Position numbers and translations under genes: made by a program. Under the pieces are notes generated by a model, which saw nothing but the letters and a program-made list of their open reading frames with translations, had not been told where the DNA came from and ran no database searches. From NCBI RefSeq assembly GCF_003671765.1, contig NZ_QPIB01000031.1, positions 1 to 32,510 on the forward strand: a stretch of 32,510 nt of DNA. The letters run 5' to 3'. The stretch is from Xenophilus sp. E41. Lineage in GTDB: Bacteria; Pseudomonadota; Gammaproteobacteria; Burkholderiales; Burkholderiaceae_C. Of the stretch, positions 7,950 through 16,325 are shown piece after piece (positions within the stretch are counted from its first letter, which is position 1; each line of letters starts with the position of its first letter).

Positions 7950-9734
7950 GTGCAAGACCCTCAGCACAGGATCGAAGAACGAGACGGCATGGTCATCGAA
8001 TGGGATGCGCCGATCGAGATGGACGACGGGCTCGTGCTTCGCGCCGACATCTACCGGCCGCAGGGCACGAGTCGTCATCCCGTGCTGATGACGCACGGTC
8101 CCTATGCAAAGGGGTTGTCCTTCCAGGAGGGCTTCGCGTTCGCCTGGATGCAAATGGAGCGTGACCGTCCCGATGCGATCGAGGGCTCGTCCAACAAGTA
8201 CCAGTCCTGGGAAACACCGGACCCGGAAGTCTGGACGCGCGACTGGGGCTATGTTTGCGTGCGCGTCGATTCGCGTGGCGCCGGGCGTTCGCCAGGGTAT
8301 CTCGACTGCTTCAGCCCCCGGGAGACGCGCGACTTCGCCAACTGCGTCGAGTGGGCCGGCGAACAGGCTTGGAGCAATGGCAAGGTCGGGCTGACGGGCA
8401 TCTCGTATTACGCGATGAACCAATGGCAGGTGGCTGCGCTGCGGCCCAAGCATCTGGCGGCCATCTGCCCGTTCGAGGGCGCTGCGGATCTCTATCGCGA
8501 CGGCGTTCGGCATGGCGGCATCCTGACGAGCTTCTGGATCCGCTGGTACCCGGCCCAGGTGTCCTCGGTTCAGCACGGACTCGGAACTCGCGGTCGCATC
8601 AATCGCAACACGGGCGAACCGATCGCAGGACCGCAGACGCTGTCATCCGAAGAGATGGCGGCTCACATCGCCGATCTCCCAGCGCAGCAGCGGGCAGCGC
8701 AATTCGCGACGGATCCTTACTTCGTGGAGCGCACGCCCAAGCTCGAGGACATCGAGGTCCCCGTCTTCTCGCGCGGCAATTGGGGCGGGATCGGCCTGCA
8801 CCTGCGCGGCAATACCGAAGGCTTCATGCGTGCCGGATCGAGCCGGAAGTGGCTCGAGATGCACGGCGACACCCACTGGACCGAGTACTACACGCGCGAA
8901 GGCCGCGCGCTGATGCGGCGCTTTTTCGATCATTTCCTCAAGGGCGAAGACAACGGCTGGGACTCGCTGCCGAGCGTCATGCTGAACGTTCGCCACCCCG
9001 GGGAAAAGTTCGAGCCTCGAACCGAAGACGAGTGGCCACTCGCCCGCACGCAGTGGACCCGCTACTACCTCGACGCGAACGAGCAGGCATTGATACGAGA
9101 GCCCGGCGCACAGACCAGCAAACCGTTCCGCGGGCTCTCTCAAGGCGTGACGTTCTGCAGCGCTCCGGTCACCCGCACCACCGAAATCACGGGTCCCGTG
9201 GCGGCCAAGGTCTTCGTGTCTTCCAGCACGCGCGACACCGACATCTTCCTGAGCCTTCGAGCGTACGCACCCAATGGACGCGAAGCGCTCTTCCAAGGCG
9301 CATCGGAGCCGAATGTGCCTCTGGCCTTCGGTTGGCTGCGGGCCTCCCATCGCAAGCTCGATCCCGCGAGGAGCCTGCCATACCGGCCGTGGCACATCCA
9401 CGACGAGGAAGAGCCGCTCACGCCCGGTTCGATCTATGAGCTCGACATCGAGATCTGGCCGACCTCGATCGTTCTGAAGCCCGGCTGGCGCATTGCGCTC
9501 ACGGTCGGCGGCCAGGACTACGACCATGAGCTGCCCGGGCCGCTGGTGCCCAAGGCACCGCCGCAGTACGGCGGCATCCGGCAGACCGGATGCGCCATTC
9601 ATGTGCACGACGATGCAGACGACCGCCCGCCGGCCTTGTTCGATGGAACGACGACGCTCCACACCGGCGGCGTTCATGCCTCGTACCTGCTGCTGCCCAT
9701 CGTTCCGCCAAAACAATCAGGAGACTCCGAATGA
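7950..9734 (+). CDS. CocE/NonD family hydrolase (X-Pro dipeptidyl-peptidase-like esterase)
   Basis: A 594-residue serine hydrolase of the CocE/NonD family, known for cocaine esterase and acyl-peptide or ester hydrolases. The alpha/beta-hydrolase core has VRVDSRGAGRSPG (oxyanion region) and GLTGISYYAMNQWQVAAL with probable nucleophile Ser152. MHGDTHWTEYY offers His309. The usual acid position reads SRGNWGGIGLHLRG instead of the canonical Asp context, so the triad acid is uncertain. The C-terminal third (from about residue 360) is the jelly-roll domain, including ITGPVAAKVFVSSSTRDTDI. I chose GTG 7950 because agaaggag precedes it; the open frame runs further upstream only in antisense-like sequence. 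No signal peptide is seen, so ester cleavage is probably cytoplasmic. Confidence 0.88.
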   Translation: MQDPQHRIEERDGMVIEWDAPIEMDDGLVLRADIYRPQGTSRHPVLMTHGPYAKGLSFQEGFAFAWMQMERDRPDAIEGSSNKYQSWETPDPEVWTRDWGYVCVRVDSRGAGRSPGYLDCFSPRETRDFANCVEWAGEQAWSNGKVGLTGISYYAMNQWQVAALRPKHLAAICPFEGAADLYRDGVRHGGILTSFWIRWYPAQVSSVQHGLGTRGRINRNTGEPIAGPQTLSSEEMAAHIADLPAQQRAAQFATDPYFVERTPKLEDIEVPVFSRGNWGGIGLHLRGNTEGFMRAGSSRKWLEMHGDTHWTEYYTREGRALMRRFFDHFLKGEDNGWDSLPSVMLNVRHPGEKFEPRTEDEWPLARTQWTRYYLDANEQALIREPGAQTSKPFRGLSQGVTFCSAPVTRTTEITGPVAAKVFVSSSTRDTDIFLSLRAYAPNGREALFQGASEPNVPLAFGWLRASHRKLDPARSLPYRPWHIHDEEEPLTPGSIYELDIEIWPTSIVLKPGWRIALTVGGQDYDHELPGPLVPKAPPQYGGIRQTGCAIHVHDDADDRPPALFDGTTTLHTGGVHASYLLLPIVPPKQSGDSE

Positions 9735-10657
9735 CGCGCTTCCTTCGTCGCGCTGCGATGGCGCTTTGTGCCGCTGCCATGAGCCTTTCCGCGCAGGCGC
9801 AGACCCGGATGACCCTGGGACACACGGGCGTCGCCGAATACCTCGCCGCCTTCGTGGCGCAGGAAGAGGGGATCTTCCGCAAGCACGGCCTCGAGGTCAC
9901 GTTCCAGCAAGTCGCCGGCGGCGCGCTGGTGCCAGGGCTGCAGGGCGGCTCGCTGCAGATGGCGACGCTCCCGCCGACGAACCTGCTGCTGGCCAACGAT
10001 GGCGGCCTCGATCTCGTGGCCGTCGCCGGAACCAGCGTCTTCGAGAAGAGCGACCAGAACGTCGGCTTGCTGGTGGGCGCCACCTCGGGCATCAACACGT
10101 CAAAGGACCTGGTGGGAAAGAAGATCGGGGTGCCGTCGATCGGCGGCTTCCTCTACGTCATGGCCCGCAAGTGGATCGAGGACCAGGGCTTGAGCGCGAA
10201 GCAGGTTGATTTCGTGGAGGTCAACTTTCCCCAGACGGCCGATCTGCTGAAGTCCGGCTCCATCCAGGCGGGCGTGAGCGCCGACCCGTTCATGAAGCGC
10301 GCGCTCGCGACCGGTGCCGCAAAGCCGCTTGCCTACTTCGCGGAGGGCCTGCCGCCGCAGACGACCGGCGTCTTCTATGCGACGACGCGGCAGTGGGCGA
10401 ACACGAATCCCGCGGCGGTCCGTGGGTTCCGCGCCGCGATCGCGGAGGCGGTCGCGTTCGCGCAAAAGGACCCGCAAGCAGCGCGTGCGCATCTGGGCAA
10501 GTACATCAAGCTGCCCCCCGAGGTTCTGGCCTCGATTCCGATGCCGCGCCTGTATGCCGACGTCACCGAGCCGCAGTTGCGCTACTGGGCCGACACGATG
10601 CAGCAGATGGGCCTGGTCAAGACACGGGCGAATGCCGCGCAACTGATCGCCCGGTAG
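9731..10657 (+). CDS. ABC transporter substrate-binding protein (NMT1/SsuA-like), copy 2
   Basis: A 308-residue periplasmic binding protein with a Sec-type signal peptide (MTRFLRRAAMALCAAAMSLS, cut probably after AQA). It is a diverged paralogue of the receptor at 4603: shared blocks include KKIGVPS(I)GG, VNFPQTADLLKSGS and GKYIKLPPEVLAS. ATG 9731 overlaps the esterase stop (ATGA). No second ATPase or permease accompanies it, so it probably feeds the same importer with a second ligand, perhaps the product or an analogue of the ester. Confidence 0.88.
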   Translation: MTRFLRRAAMALCAAAMSLSAQAQTRMTLGHTGVAEYLAAFVAQEEGIFRKHGLEVTFQQVAGGALVPGLQGGSLQMATLPPTNLLLANDGGLDLVAVAGTSVFEKSDQNVGLLVGATSGINTSKDLVGKKIGVPSIGGFLYVMARKWIEDQGLSAKQVDFVEVNFPQTADLLKSGSIQAGVSADPFMKRALATGAAKPLAYFAEGLPPQTTGVFYATTRQWANTNPAAVRGFRAAIAEAVAFAQKDPQAARAHLGKYIKLPPEVLASIPMPRLYADVTEPQLRYWADTMQQMGLVKTRANAAQLIAR

Positions 10658-10665
10658 CCCAGGCC

Positions 10666-11781
10666 ATGCCCATCTATCGATGCTTTCAACCGTGCTGCTC
10701 GCCCGCGTCCGAGGCGGGCACCGGCGGGCGCGGTCGCGAAAGCGCACGCCGCTTCTTCACCATCGACCTTCATTGCCACGCGCTGAGCGTCGAGGTCGAG
10801 CAACTGGTGGCCGAGCACCCCGAACGGCGCGCCGAACCGGAGATCATGGTTCGCACGCTCGGTGAAGCGTCGGCGCGTCACAACGCGACGCACATGCTGC
10901 CGCAGGCCATGCCCCGCCTGACCGATCTGAAGAAGCGACTTGCCGACATGGACGCCATGGGCGTGGACGTGCAGGTGCTGAGCCCGTCGCCCAATCAGTA
11001 CTACTACTGGGCCGACGAGCACCTGGCGAGAGACGTGGTGCGTGTCCAGAACGAGCACATCGCAGCCTTGTGCGCGCAGCACCCCGATAGGCTCCTCGGA
11101 CTCGGCACCGTGGCCTTGCAGCATCCCGAGATGGCCGCCGGGCAGCTTCGCGATGCGGTCTCGCGGCTTGGCCTGCGGGGCGTCGAGATCTCCACTTCCG
11201 TGGGTGCGCGCGAGCTGGCCGACCCTGCACTCGCGCCGGTCTGGGCGGCTGCCAACGAACTGCAGTGTGTCGTCTTCATCCATCCGCTGGGCACCTCGGC
11301 CTTCGAACGACTGAATGCCTACTACCTCACCAACGTGATCGGGCAACCGCTGGAGACGGCGATCGCCCTGTCGCACCTGATCTTCAGCGGAACGCTGGAC
11401 CGCTATCCCGATCTGCGTCTGCTCGCCGCGCACGGCGGTGGCTATCTGCCGTTTCACATGGGGCGTGCCGAGCACGCGCATCGCGTGCGGCCCGAAGCAC
11501 AGCGCATCGCAAGGGCGCCGCGTGACTACCTGCGGCGCATCTGGTTCGATACGGTGGTGTACGAGCCGCAGTCGTTGCGCCACCTGATCGACACGGTCGG
11601 CCTTTCGCAGGTCGTGACCGGCACGGACTATCCCTTCGACATGGGCAGCTATGAGCCTTCGGCGCTGGTGGGTGCCGTGCCCGGGCTGAGCGACGAGGGG
11701 AGGGCGGCCATCCTCGGCGACAACGCACGCCGGCTGCTCGACACCCGCCGGATTCACCAAGGAGTCGCATACCGTGTTTGA
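10666..11781 (+). CDS. Amidohydrolase family 2 protein (ACMSD-like decarboxylase/hydrolase)
   Basis: A 371-residue TIM-barrel metalloenzyme of the amidohydrolase-2 group (PF04909), which contains ACMSD and gamma-resorcylate decarboxylase. Metal ligands are visible: DLHCH (His36, His38), FIHP (His206), AAHGGG (His256) and GTDYPFD (Asp321). It therefore either decarboxylates or hydrolyses an aromatic or muconate-type intermediate. The first 28 residues before the FTIDLHCH strand are a non-conserved leader; ATG 10666 is weakly placed (no clear ribosome site), and a later start is possible. The stop overlaps the next gene by 8 bases. Confidence 0.85.
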   Translation: MPIYRCFQPCCSPASEAGTGGRGRESARRFFTIDLHCHALSVEVEQLVAEHPERRAEPEIMVRTLGEASARHNATHMLPQAMPRLTDLKKRLADMDAMGVDVQVLSPSPNQYYYWADEHLARDVVRVQNEHIAALCAQHPDRLLGLGTVALQHPEMAAGQLRDAVSRLGLRGVEISTSVGARELADPALAPVWAAANELQCVVFIHPLGTSAFERLNAYYLTNVIGQPLETAIALSHLIFSGTLDRYPDLRLLAAHGGGYLPFHMGRAEHAHRVRPEAQRIARAPRDYLRRIWFDTVVYEPQSLRHLIDTVGLSQVVTGTDYPFDMGSYEPSALVGAVPGLSDEGRAAILGDNARRLLDTRRIHQGVAYRV

Positions 11782-12946
11782 GTATTTCCCGGACAACTAC
11801 GCCTGGAGCCTCGCGGTCATGATGGCCGATGCCTGCGGCGGCGCGATCGGCGAGATCGACGACGCCTGCCGACCATTGAAGGACTTCGCGCGCCAGCCGG
11901 GCGAAGCGTCATCCGCCGCCTGGGCCGAAAACTGGCTGCGCATTGCCGATCGCGTGCGCGTACAGGCCGAGGCCGATGCAGCGGTGGGGCGTGCATTCAG
12001 TGCGGGGCGCAAGCATCGCCGCGCATGCGCCTACTACATGATGGCGGAGCGGCAGATGCGTCATGTCGATCCGCAGCGCATGGTGGTGTATCGCCGGATG
12101 CTGGACCAGTTCGCGGCCTGGCAGGGCGCGCAGGTACAGCCGGTGGAACGGTGCGCGGTGCCTTACGAAGGAACGACGCTGCCGGCGCTTTTCGTGCGTG
12201 CGGGACAAGGGGCCGGCCCCTGCATGGTGATGTTCGATGGCTTCGACATCATGAAGGAAACCATCTGCCTGATGGGCATCCACGAGGACTTCCGCCGACG
12301 CGGCGTCTCGCTGCTCATCGTCGATCACCCCGGCGTGGGCGAAGCGCTCCGGCTGCAGGGCCTGAAGGGCATGCCGCAGACCGAAAAGCCCGCGACCGCG
12401 AGCCTCGACTACCTGCTCACCCGGCCCGAGGTGGACCCGACGCGCATCGGCATCATCGCGCCGTCGGCCGGGGGCTATCACGCCGTGCGTTCCGCCGCGC
12501 TCGAACCGCGCTTTGCCTGCTGCGTCGCGTGGACCGGCGTGTGGGACTGGGGCGCCCTGTTCGAGAAGCGGCTCAATGGCGCGCTGGCCCAGGCGGTGCA
12601 TTTCCATCTCGAACACGCCGAGTGGGTCTACGGCGCCGAAGGCGTGGATGACGTCATCCGGAAGATGGCGCCCATGCGCCTCGACGGCATTGCGGAGCAG
12701 CTTCGCTGCCCGCTGCTCATCACGCATGGCGAGCGGGACCTCCAGACGCCCGTGAGCGAAGCGCACAAGGTGTTCGAGGCGGTGAAGAGCGAGCGCAAGG
12801 AACTGCGCGTCTTCACGCCGGCCGAAGGCGGTTGCGAGCACTGCCACGTCGACAACCAGACCCTGGGCACGGACTACATGGCCGATTGGGTCGCACAGGT
12901 CCTCGGCGGTGTGCTGGGGCCGAACACACAAGGAGCGCGGACATGA
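11774..12946 (+). CDS. Alpha/beta hydrolase (2,6-dihydroxypseudooxynicotine hydrolase-like)
   Basis: A 390-residue alpha/beta hydrolase with a helical N-terminal domain of about 120 residues, the layout of the DUF1100/FrsA-like group that includes the C-C bond hydrolase of nicotine breakdown. The core begins with GTTLPALFVRAGQGAGPCMV. The nucleophile elbow is IIAPSAGGYHAVRS (Ser231); Asp322 in GERDLQTPVSEA and His358 in CEHCHVDN complete the likely triad. The start is GTG 11774 with aaggag at 11758-11763, overlapping the amidohydrolase gene by 8 bases. The specific substrate is unknown; cleavage of a ketone or ester side chain would suit the operon. Confidence 0.83.
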   Translation: MFEYFPDNYAWSLAVMMADACGGAIGEIDDACRPLKDFARQPGEASSAAWAENWLRIADRVRVQAEADAAVGRAFSAGRKHRRACAYYMMAERQMRHVDPQRMVVYRRMLDQFAAWQGAQVQPVERCAVPYEGTTLPALFVRAGQGAGPCMVMFDGFDIMKETICLMGIHEDFRRRGVSLLIVDHPGVGEALRLQGLKGMPQTEKPATASLDYLLTRPEVDPTRIGIIAPSAGGYHAVRSAALEPRFACCVAWTGVWDWGALFEKRLNGALAQAVHFHLEHAEWVYGAEGVDDVIRKMAPMRLDGIAEQLRCPLLITHGERDLQTPVSEAHKVFEAVKSERKELRVFTPAEGGCEHCHVDNQTLGTDYMADWVAQVLGGVLGPNTQGART

Positions 12947-13935
12947 GCAGCGATCTCGATATCGGCGTGACGCGCCGCCACATGTTGTTGGCCGCGGGCG
13001 GCGCCGCGCTGTCCGTGCCGGCGTGGGCCCAGGCCGACTATCCCAAGGCGCCCATCAAGCTGGTCGTGCCCTTCGCACCGGGCGGTGGAACGGACGTGAG
13101 CGCCCGGATGTTCGCAGACGGATTGCGGCAGGAACTCGGGCAGTCGGTGGTGGTCGACAACCGGCCCGGCGCAACCGGGACGCTCGGCACCGCCTTCGGC
13201 ATGCGCGCGCCGGCTGATGGCTACACGCTGATCTTCACGACCTCGACCAACCAGGTGATCGCGCCACTGCTGATGGAAAAGCCGCCCTACGACGGCGCGA
13301 AGGACTTCACGCCGGTCACCTTGCTCATCCGCTTCGGTGGGGTGCTGCTCGCAAGCAATTCGTTCCCCGGCAAGACTTTCCAGGAGTTCGTCGCATACGC
13401 CAAGCAACGTCCGGGCAAGCTCAACTACGCGTCGTCCGGCATCGGCAGCACCAATCATCTGCTGGGCGAAATGCTGAAGAACCGCACCGGCATGGAACTG
13501 GTCCATGTTCCCTACAAGGGCTCGGCGCCGGCAAGCACCGCGCTCGCGGCCGACGAGGTGCAGCTCTTCTTTGACACGATCCCGAGCGCGCAGAACTGGC
13601 TGCAGCAGGGCAAGGTCAAGGTGCTCGCGACGACCGGCGACAAGCGCTCGTCCGTCATGCCGGACGTGCCGACGCTGGTCGAGATGGGCGTGTTCGATGG
13701 CACGACCGACTACTGGATGGGGCTGGTGGCGCCTCCGGGGCTGCCGGGGCCGATTCTGTCGAGGGTGCACGACGCGGCATCGCGCGTCATGGCCAAGCCG
13801 GAGATCATCCAGTTCGCCGCCAGGACCGCGGGCGAACCTGCGATCGACACACCCGCCAGGTTCGCCAGCCTCCTGGCCGACGAACAGCGGCGCTGGGGCG
13901 AAGTCATTCGCAAGAACCACATCCGGGCGGAGTGA
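12943..13935 (+). CDS. Bug/TctC-family tripartite tricarboxylate transporter receptor, copy 1
   Basis: A 330-residue extracytoplasmic receptor of the Bug family. A Tat-like signal is present (GVTRRHMLLAAGGAALSVPA, cut probably after AWAQA). Bug hallmarks follow: YPKAPIKLVVPFAPGGGTDV, VVDNRPGATGTLG and the KDFTPVTLL block. Bug proteins bind carboxylates such as citrate, nicotinate, terephthalate or phthalate-type acids and hand them to TctAB membrane partners. No tctA or tctB gene is in the window, so either a distant transporter is used or the protein acts as a sensor. The start ATG 12943 overlaps the previous stop. Confidence 0.9.
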   Translation: MSSDLDIGVTRRHMLLAAGGAALSVPAWAQADYPKAPIKLVVPFAPGGGTDVSARMFADGLRQELGQSVVVDNRPGATGTLGTAFGMRAPADGYTLIFTTSTNQVIAPLLMEKPPYDGAKDFTPVTLLIRFGGVLLASNSFPGKTFQEFVAYAKQRPGKLNYASSGIGSTNHLLGEMLKNRTGMELVHVPYKGSAPASTALAADEVQLFFDTIPSAQNWLQQGKVKVLATTGDKRSSVMPDVPTLVEMGVFDGTTDYWMGLVAPPGLPGPILSRVHDAASRVMAKPEIIQFAARTAGEPAIDTPARFASLLADEQRRWGEVIRKNHIRAE

Positions 13936-14864
13936 GCGCGCTTCTTCTGCATGCCGGCCCGGTCCCGGTCGACGAACTGTGCCAGGCGCTGGAGGCGCAG
14001 CTCCCGGACCTGAGTCTGCGCGTCTGGCCCGAGATCGGCGATCCGCGGGACGTCGAGTTCGCGCTCGTGTCACGCGTGCCGCATGGTGTGTTGCAGGGCT
14101 TGCCGAACCTTCGGCTCGTGGGATCGCTCCACGCGGGGGTCGATCACCTGCTGCGCGGATCCGAGTGGCCCGCATCGGTGCATCTGACGAGGCCGATCGC
14201 GCGGGATGGAGATCCGCTGATGAGCGAGTTCATCCTGACCCAGGTCCTCATGCACCATCGTGACATGCCGTCGTACATCGCGGCCCAGCGCGAGGTCCGC
14301 TGGAAGAAGCTGCCGCCGGTGCCTGTGCGGCAGAGGCGGGTGGGCTTCCTCGGCTACGGCAGCATGGCGGCGCCGGCAGCCGCATTGCTCGCGCAGGTCG
14401 GCTTCGACGTGATGGCGTGGGCACGCCGCCCCTGGCCGGCCTCTGCGGTGACCGTGCTGCACGGAGAAGAGGGGCTGCGCTCGCTTCTTTCGCGAAGCGA
14501 CGTGCTGGTGAACCTGCTGCCGCTCACGCCCGAGACGGAGAACATCCTCAATGCCCGTCTGCTGCAGCAGCTTCCGCAGGGCGCGAGGCTGATCAACGTC
14601 GGGCGAGGAGAACATCTCGTCGAGCAGGACCTTCTCGCCGCGCTCGACAGCGGCCGGTTGTCTTCCGCCACGCTCGACGTCTTCCGCGAGGAGCCGCTGG
14701 CTCCCGACAGTCCGCTCTGGCGCCATCCGCGCATCGTGGTCACGCCCCATGCGTGTCGCTCGGTCGACGTCGCCGACGTGGTCGCCCAGTTCGCGGCCAG
14801 TGTGCGGCGCCTCCGGCAGGGTCTCGCGCCGCTCGATCTCGTGGACACCCGCGCCGGCTATTGA
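13932..14864 (+). CDS. D-2-hydroxyacid dehydrogenase (GhrA-like glyoxylate/hydroxypyruvate reductase)
   Basis: A 310-residue NAD(P)-dependent D-2-hydroxyacid dehydrogenase. The cofactor motif VGFLGYGSMAAPAAALLA starts at residue 137. The catalytic triad of the family is present as Arg225 (NVGRGEH), Glu254 (DVFREEPL) and His273 (VTPHAC). The shape, with the short SALLLHAG start and R-R after the second cofactor strand (MAWARRPWP), resembles GhrA, which reduces glyoxylate and hydroxypyruvate with NADPH. The start is GTG 13932, overlapping the Bug receptor stop. It would interconvert 2-oxo and 2-hydroxy acids produced by the pathway. Confidence 0.87.
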   Translation: MSALLLHAGPVPVDELCQALEAQLPDLSLRVWPEIGDPRDVEFALVSRVPHGVLQGLPNLRLVGSLHAGVDHLLRGSEWPASVHLTRPIARDGDPLMSEFILTQVLMHHRDMPSYIAAQREVRWKKLPPVPVRQRRVGFLGYGSMAAPAAALLAQVGFDVMAWARRPWPASAVTVLHGEEGLRSLLSRSDVLVNLLPLTPETENILNARLLQQLPQGARLINVGRGEHLVEQDLLAALDSGRLSSATLDVFREEPLAPDSPLWRHPRIVVTPHACRSVDVADVVAQFAASVRRLRQGLAPLDLVDTRAGY

Positions 14865-14924
14865 GCAGAGCCGCATTTTTCCCAACGCATTTCCCATCCC
14901 AGCTGCTCGCGCCGTCTTTCAACC

Positions 14925-15932
14925 ATGACCTTCTCGAACCCGACCCGACGATCACTCCTCCGCGCCGCCGCTGCGCTGCCGCTCGCACCGCTCGGCCCTT
15001 TGGCGTCCTCCGCGATGGCGCAGGGCGCTTCCGCCTATCCCACGCGTCCGATCACCTGGGTCGTGCCCTATCCGGCCGGTGGTTTCGGCGACGCCCTGTC
15101 GCGCATGCTCGCGCAGAAGCTCTCGGCGAGCCTTAAGCAGCCCGTGGTCATCGACAACCGCCCCGGCGCCGGCGGGCAGATCGGCGCGAACTTCGTGAAG
15201 CAGCAACCGGCCGACGGCTACACGTTGTTTTACGGCGACCTCGGTCCGCTCTCGATGAATGCGGGCCTCTATCCGAAGTTGAGCTACGACACGCTCAAGG
15301 ACTTCACGCCGCTCTCGCGCCTGCTCGTCTCGCCGACGCTGCTGATCGTTCCGGCCAGCAGCCGGCTGCAGACCTGGCAGGATTTCGTGCAGGCCGCCAA
15401 ATCGGAGAAGGGCCTGAACTACGGCTCCTACGGCATGGGCAGCCAGCCGCACATCTGGATGGAGATGCTGAACGGCGAGATCAAGGGCAGGCTCACCCAC
15501 GTGGCCTACAAAGGCGGTGCGCCCGCGGTGCAGGACCTGATGGCCGGCCACATCGACGCGATGCTGGATGTGACGCCGAGCAGCATCCCGCTGGTGCGCG
15601 AAGGCAAGGCCCGCGCGCTCGCGGTGGTGGGCAGCGAGCGCCGTCTTGCCCAGTTGCCGCAGGTGCCGACCATCGGCGAGCTCGGCCTTCCTTCGCTCAA
15701 CGTGCCGGGCTGGACCGGCATGGTGGTGAAGAGCGGGACGCCGGAGGCAATCGCGAACCTGCTCCACGACGAACTGGTCAAGGCCGTACAGTCGCCCGAT
15801 GTGGTGCAGCGCTATACCGACCTCGGACTGGCGATCGCGCCCAGCTCGCGGGCCGAGTTCGGCGACCTGATCCGCACGGAAACGGAACGCTGGGGCAAAG
15901 TGATCCGCGCGACCGGAGTTCGACTGGATTAA
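14925..15932 (+). CDS. Bug/TctC-family tripartite tricarboxylate transporter receptor, copy 2
   Basis: A 335-residue Bug receptor with a twin-arginine signal (PTRRSLLRAAAALPLAPLGP, cut probably after AMAQG). The mature part has YPTRPITWVVPYPAGGFGDA, VVIDNRPGAGGQIGANFV, the KDFTPLSRL block and GWTGMVVKSGTPEAI. It differs clearly from the copy at 12943, so the two probably bind different carboxylates. A 60-bp gap with no strong ribosome site precedes ATG 14925. It is the last gene of the operon on this strand before the broken-gene zone. Confidence 0.9.
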   Translation: MTFSNPTRRSLLRAAAALPLAPLGPLASSAMAQGASAYPTRPITWVVPYPAGGFGDALSRMLAQKLSASLKQPVVIDNRPGAGGQIGANFVKQQPADGYTLFYGDLGPLSMNAGLYPKLSYDTLKDFTPLSRLLVSPTLLIVPASSRLQTWQDFVQAAKSEKGLNYGSYGMGSQPHIWMEMLNGEIKGRLTHVAYKGGAPAVQDLMAGHIDAMLDVTPSSIPLVREGKARALAVVGSERRLAQLPQVPTIGELGLPSLNVPGWTGMVVKSGTPEAIANLLHDELVKAVQSPDVVQRYTDLGLAIAPSSRAEFGDLIRTETERWGKVIRATGVRLD

Positions 15933-16016
15933 AGACCAGTGCGCGCCCACGCGGCCTTGAATGGCAAGATTGCACCATTGACCCAAGACGGCGGGCAATC
16001 GTGCTGACCACGCGAT

Positions 16017-16031
16017 GCGCGAAGCGCTTTT
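16017..16031 (+). terminator. Weak hairpin + T-run after the catabolic operon
   Basis: A gcgc-gaa-gcgc hairpin followed by tttt lies 85 bp after the last operon gene. The stem is only 4 bp, so it is a weak candidate for transcription termination. The rest of 15933-16058 shows no gene. Confidence 0.25.
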
Positions 16032-16058
16032 CGAAGCTTGCGCCAAGTCCGCGAAGGG

Positions 16059-16325
16059 TCAAACTTCGAGATATCGGCCCAATAGTGACTTGTCGCTAGC
16101 GAGCGTCCTTGAATCGCCTTTCCACACGACGCGGCCCCGCTCGAGGATGGCGTGGTGATCGGCAAGCTCCAGGAGTCGATGGACATACTTGTCCACCACC
16201 AGCGTGGTCTGGCCTGCCTCTTTCAGAACACGCAGGCATCGCCAGATCTCGTCCCGGATGACCGGCGCCAGGCCTTCCGTCGCCTCATCGAGGATGAGCA
16301 ACCGGGGGTTCGTCGATAGGGCGCG
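16059..16325 (-). pseudogene. livF: livF 3' fragment (branched-chain amino acid ABC ATPase)
   Basis: The minus strand from about 16325 to the stop at 16059 encodes RALSTNPRLLILDEATEGLA, then APVIRDEIW and a closing GRYLEV. This is the Walker B region to the C-terminus of LivF-type ATPases. Some 88 residues remain of about 235; Walker A and the signature motif are missing. Homology ends abruptly at about 16323, where a plus-strand aldehyde dehydrogenase fragment begins. One oddity: the H-loop histidine position reads VVDKYVHRLL, where LivF usually has VEQN; this is a familiar variant. It is not functional. Confidence 0.8.

Noticed and set aside
10393-10665. Upstream extension of the amidohydrolase frame
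   Set aside because: It lies wholly inside the preceding receptor gene in another frame.
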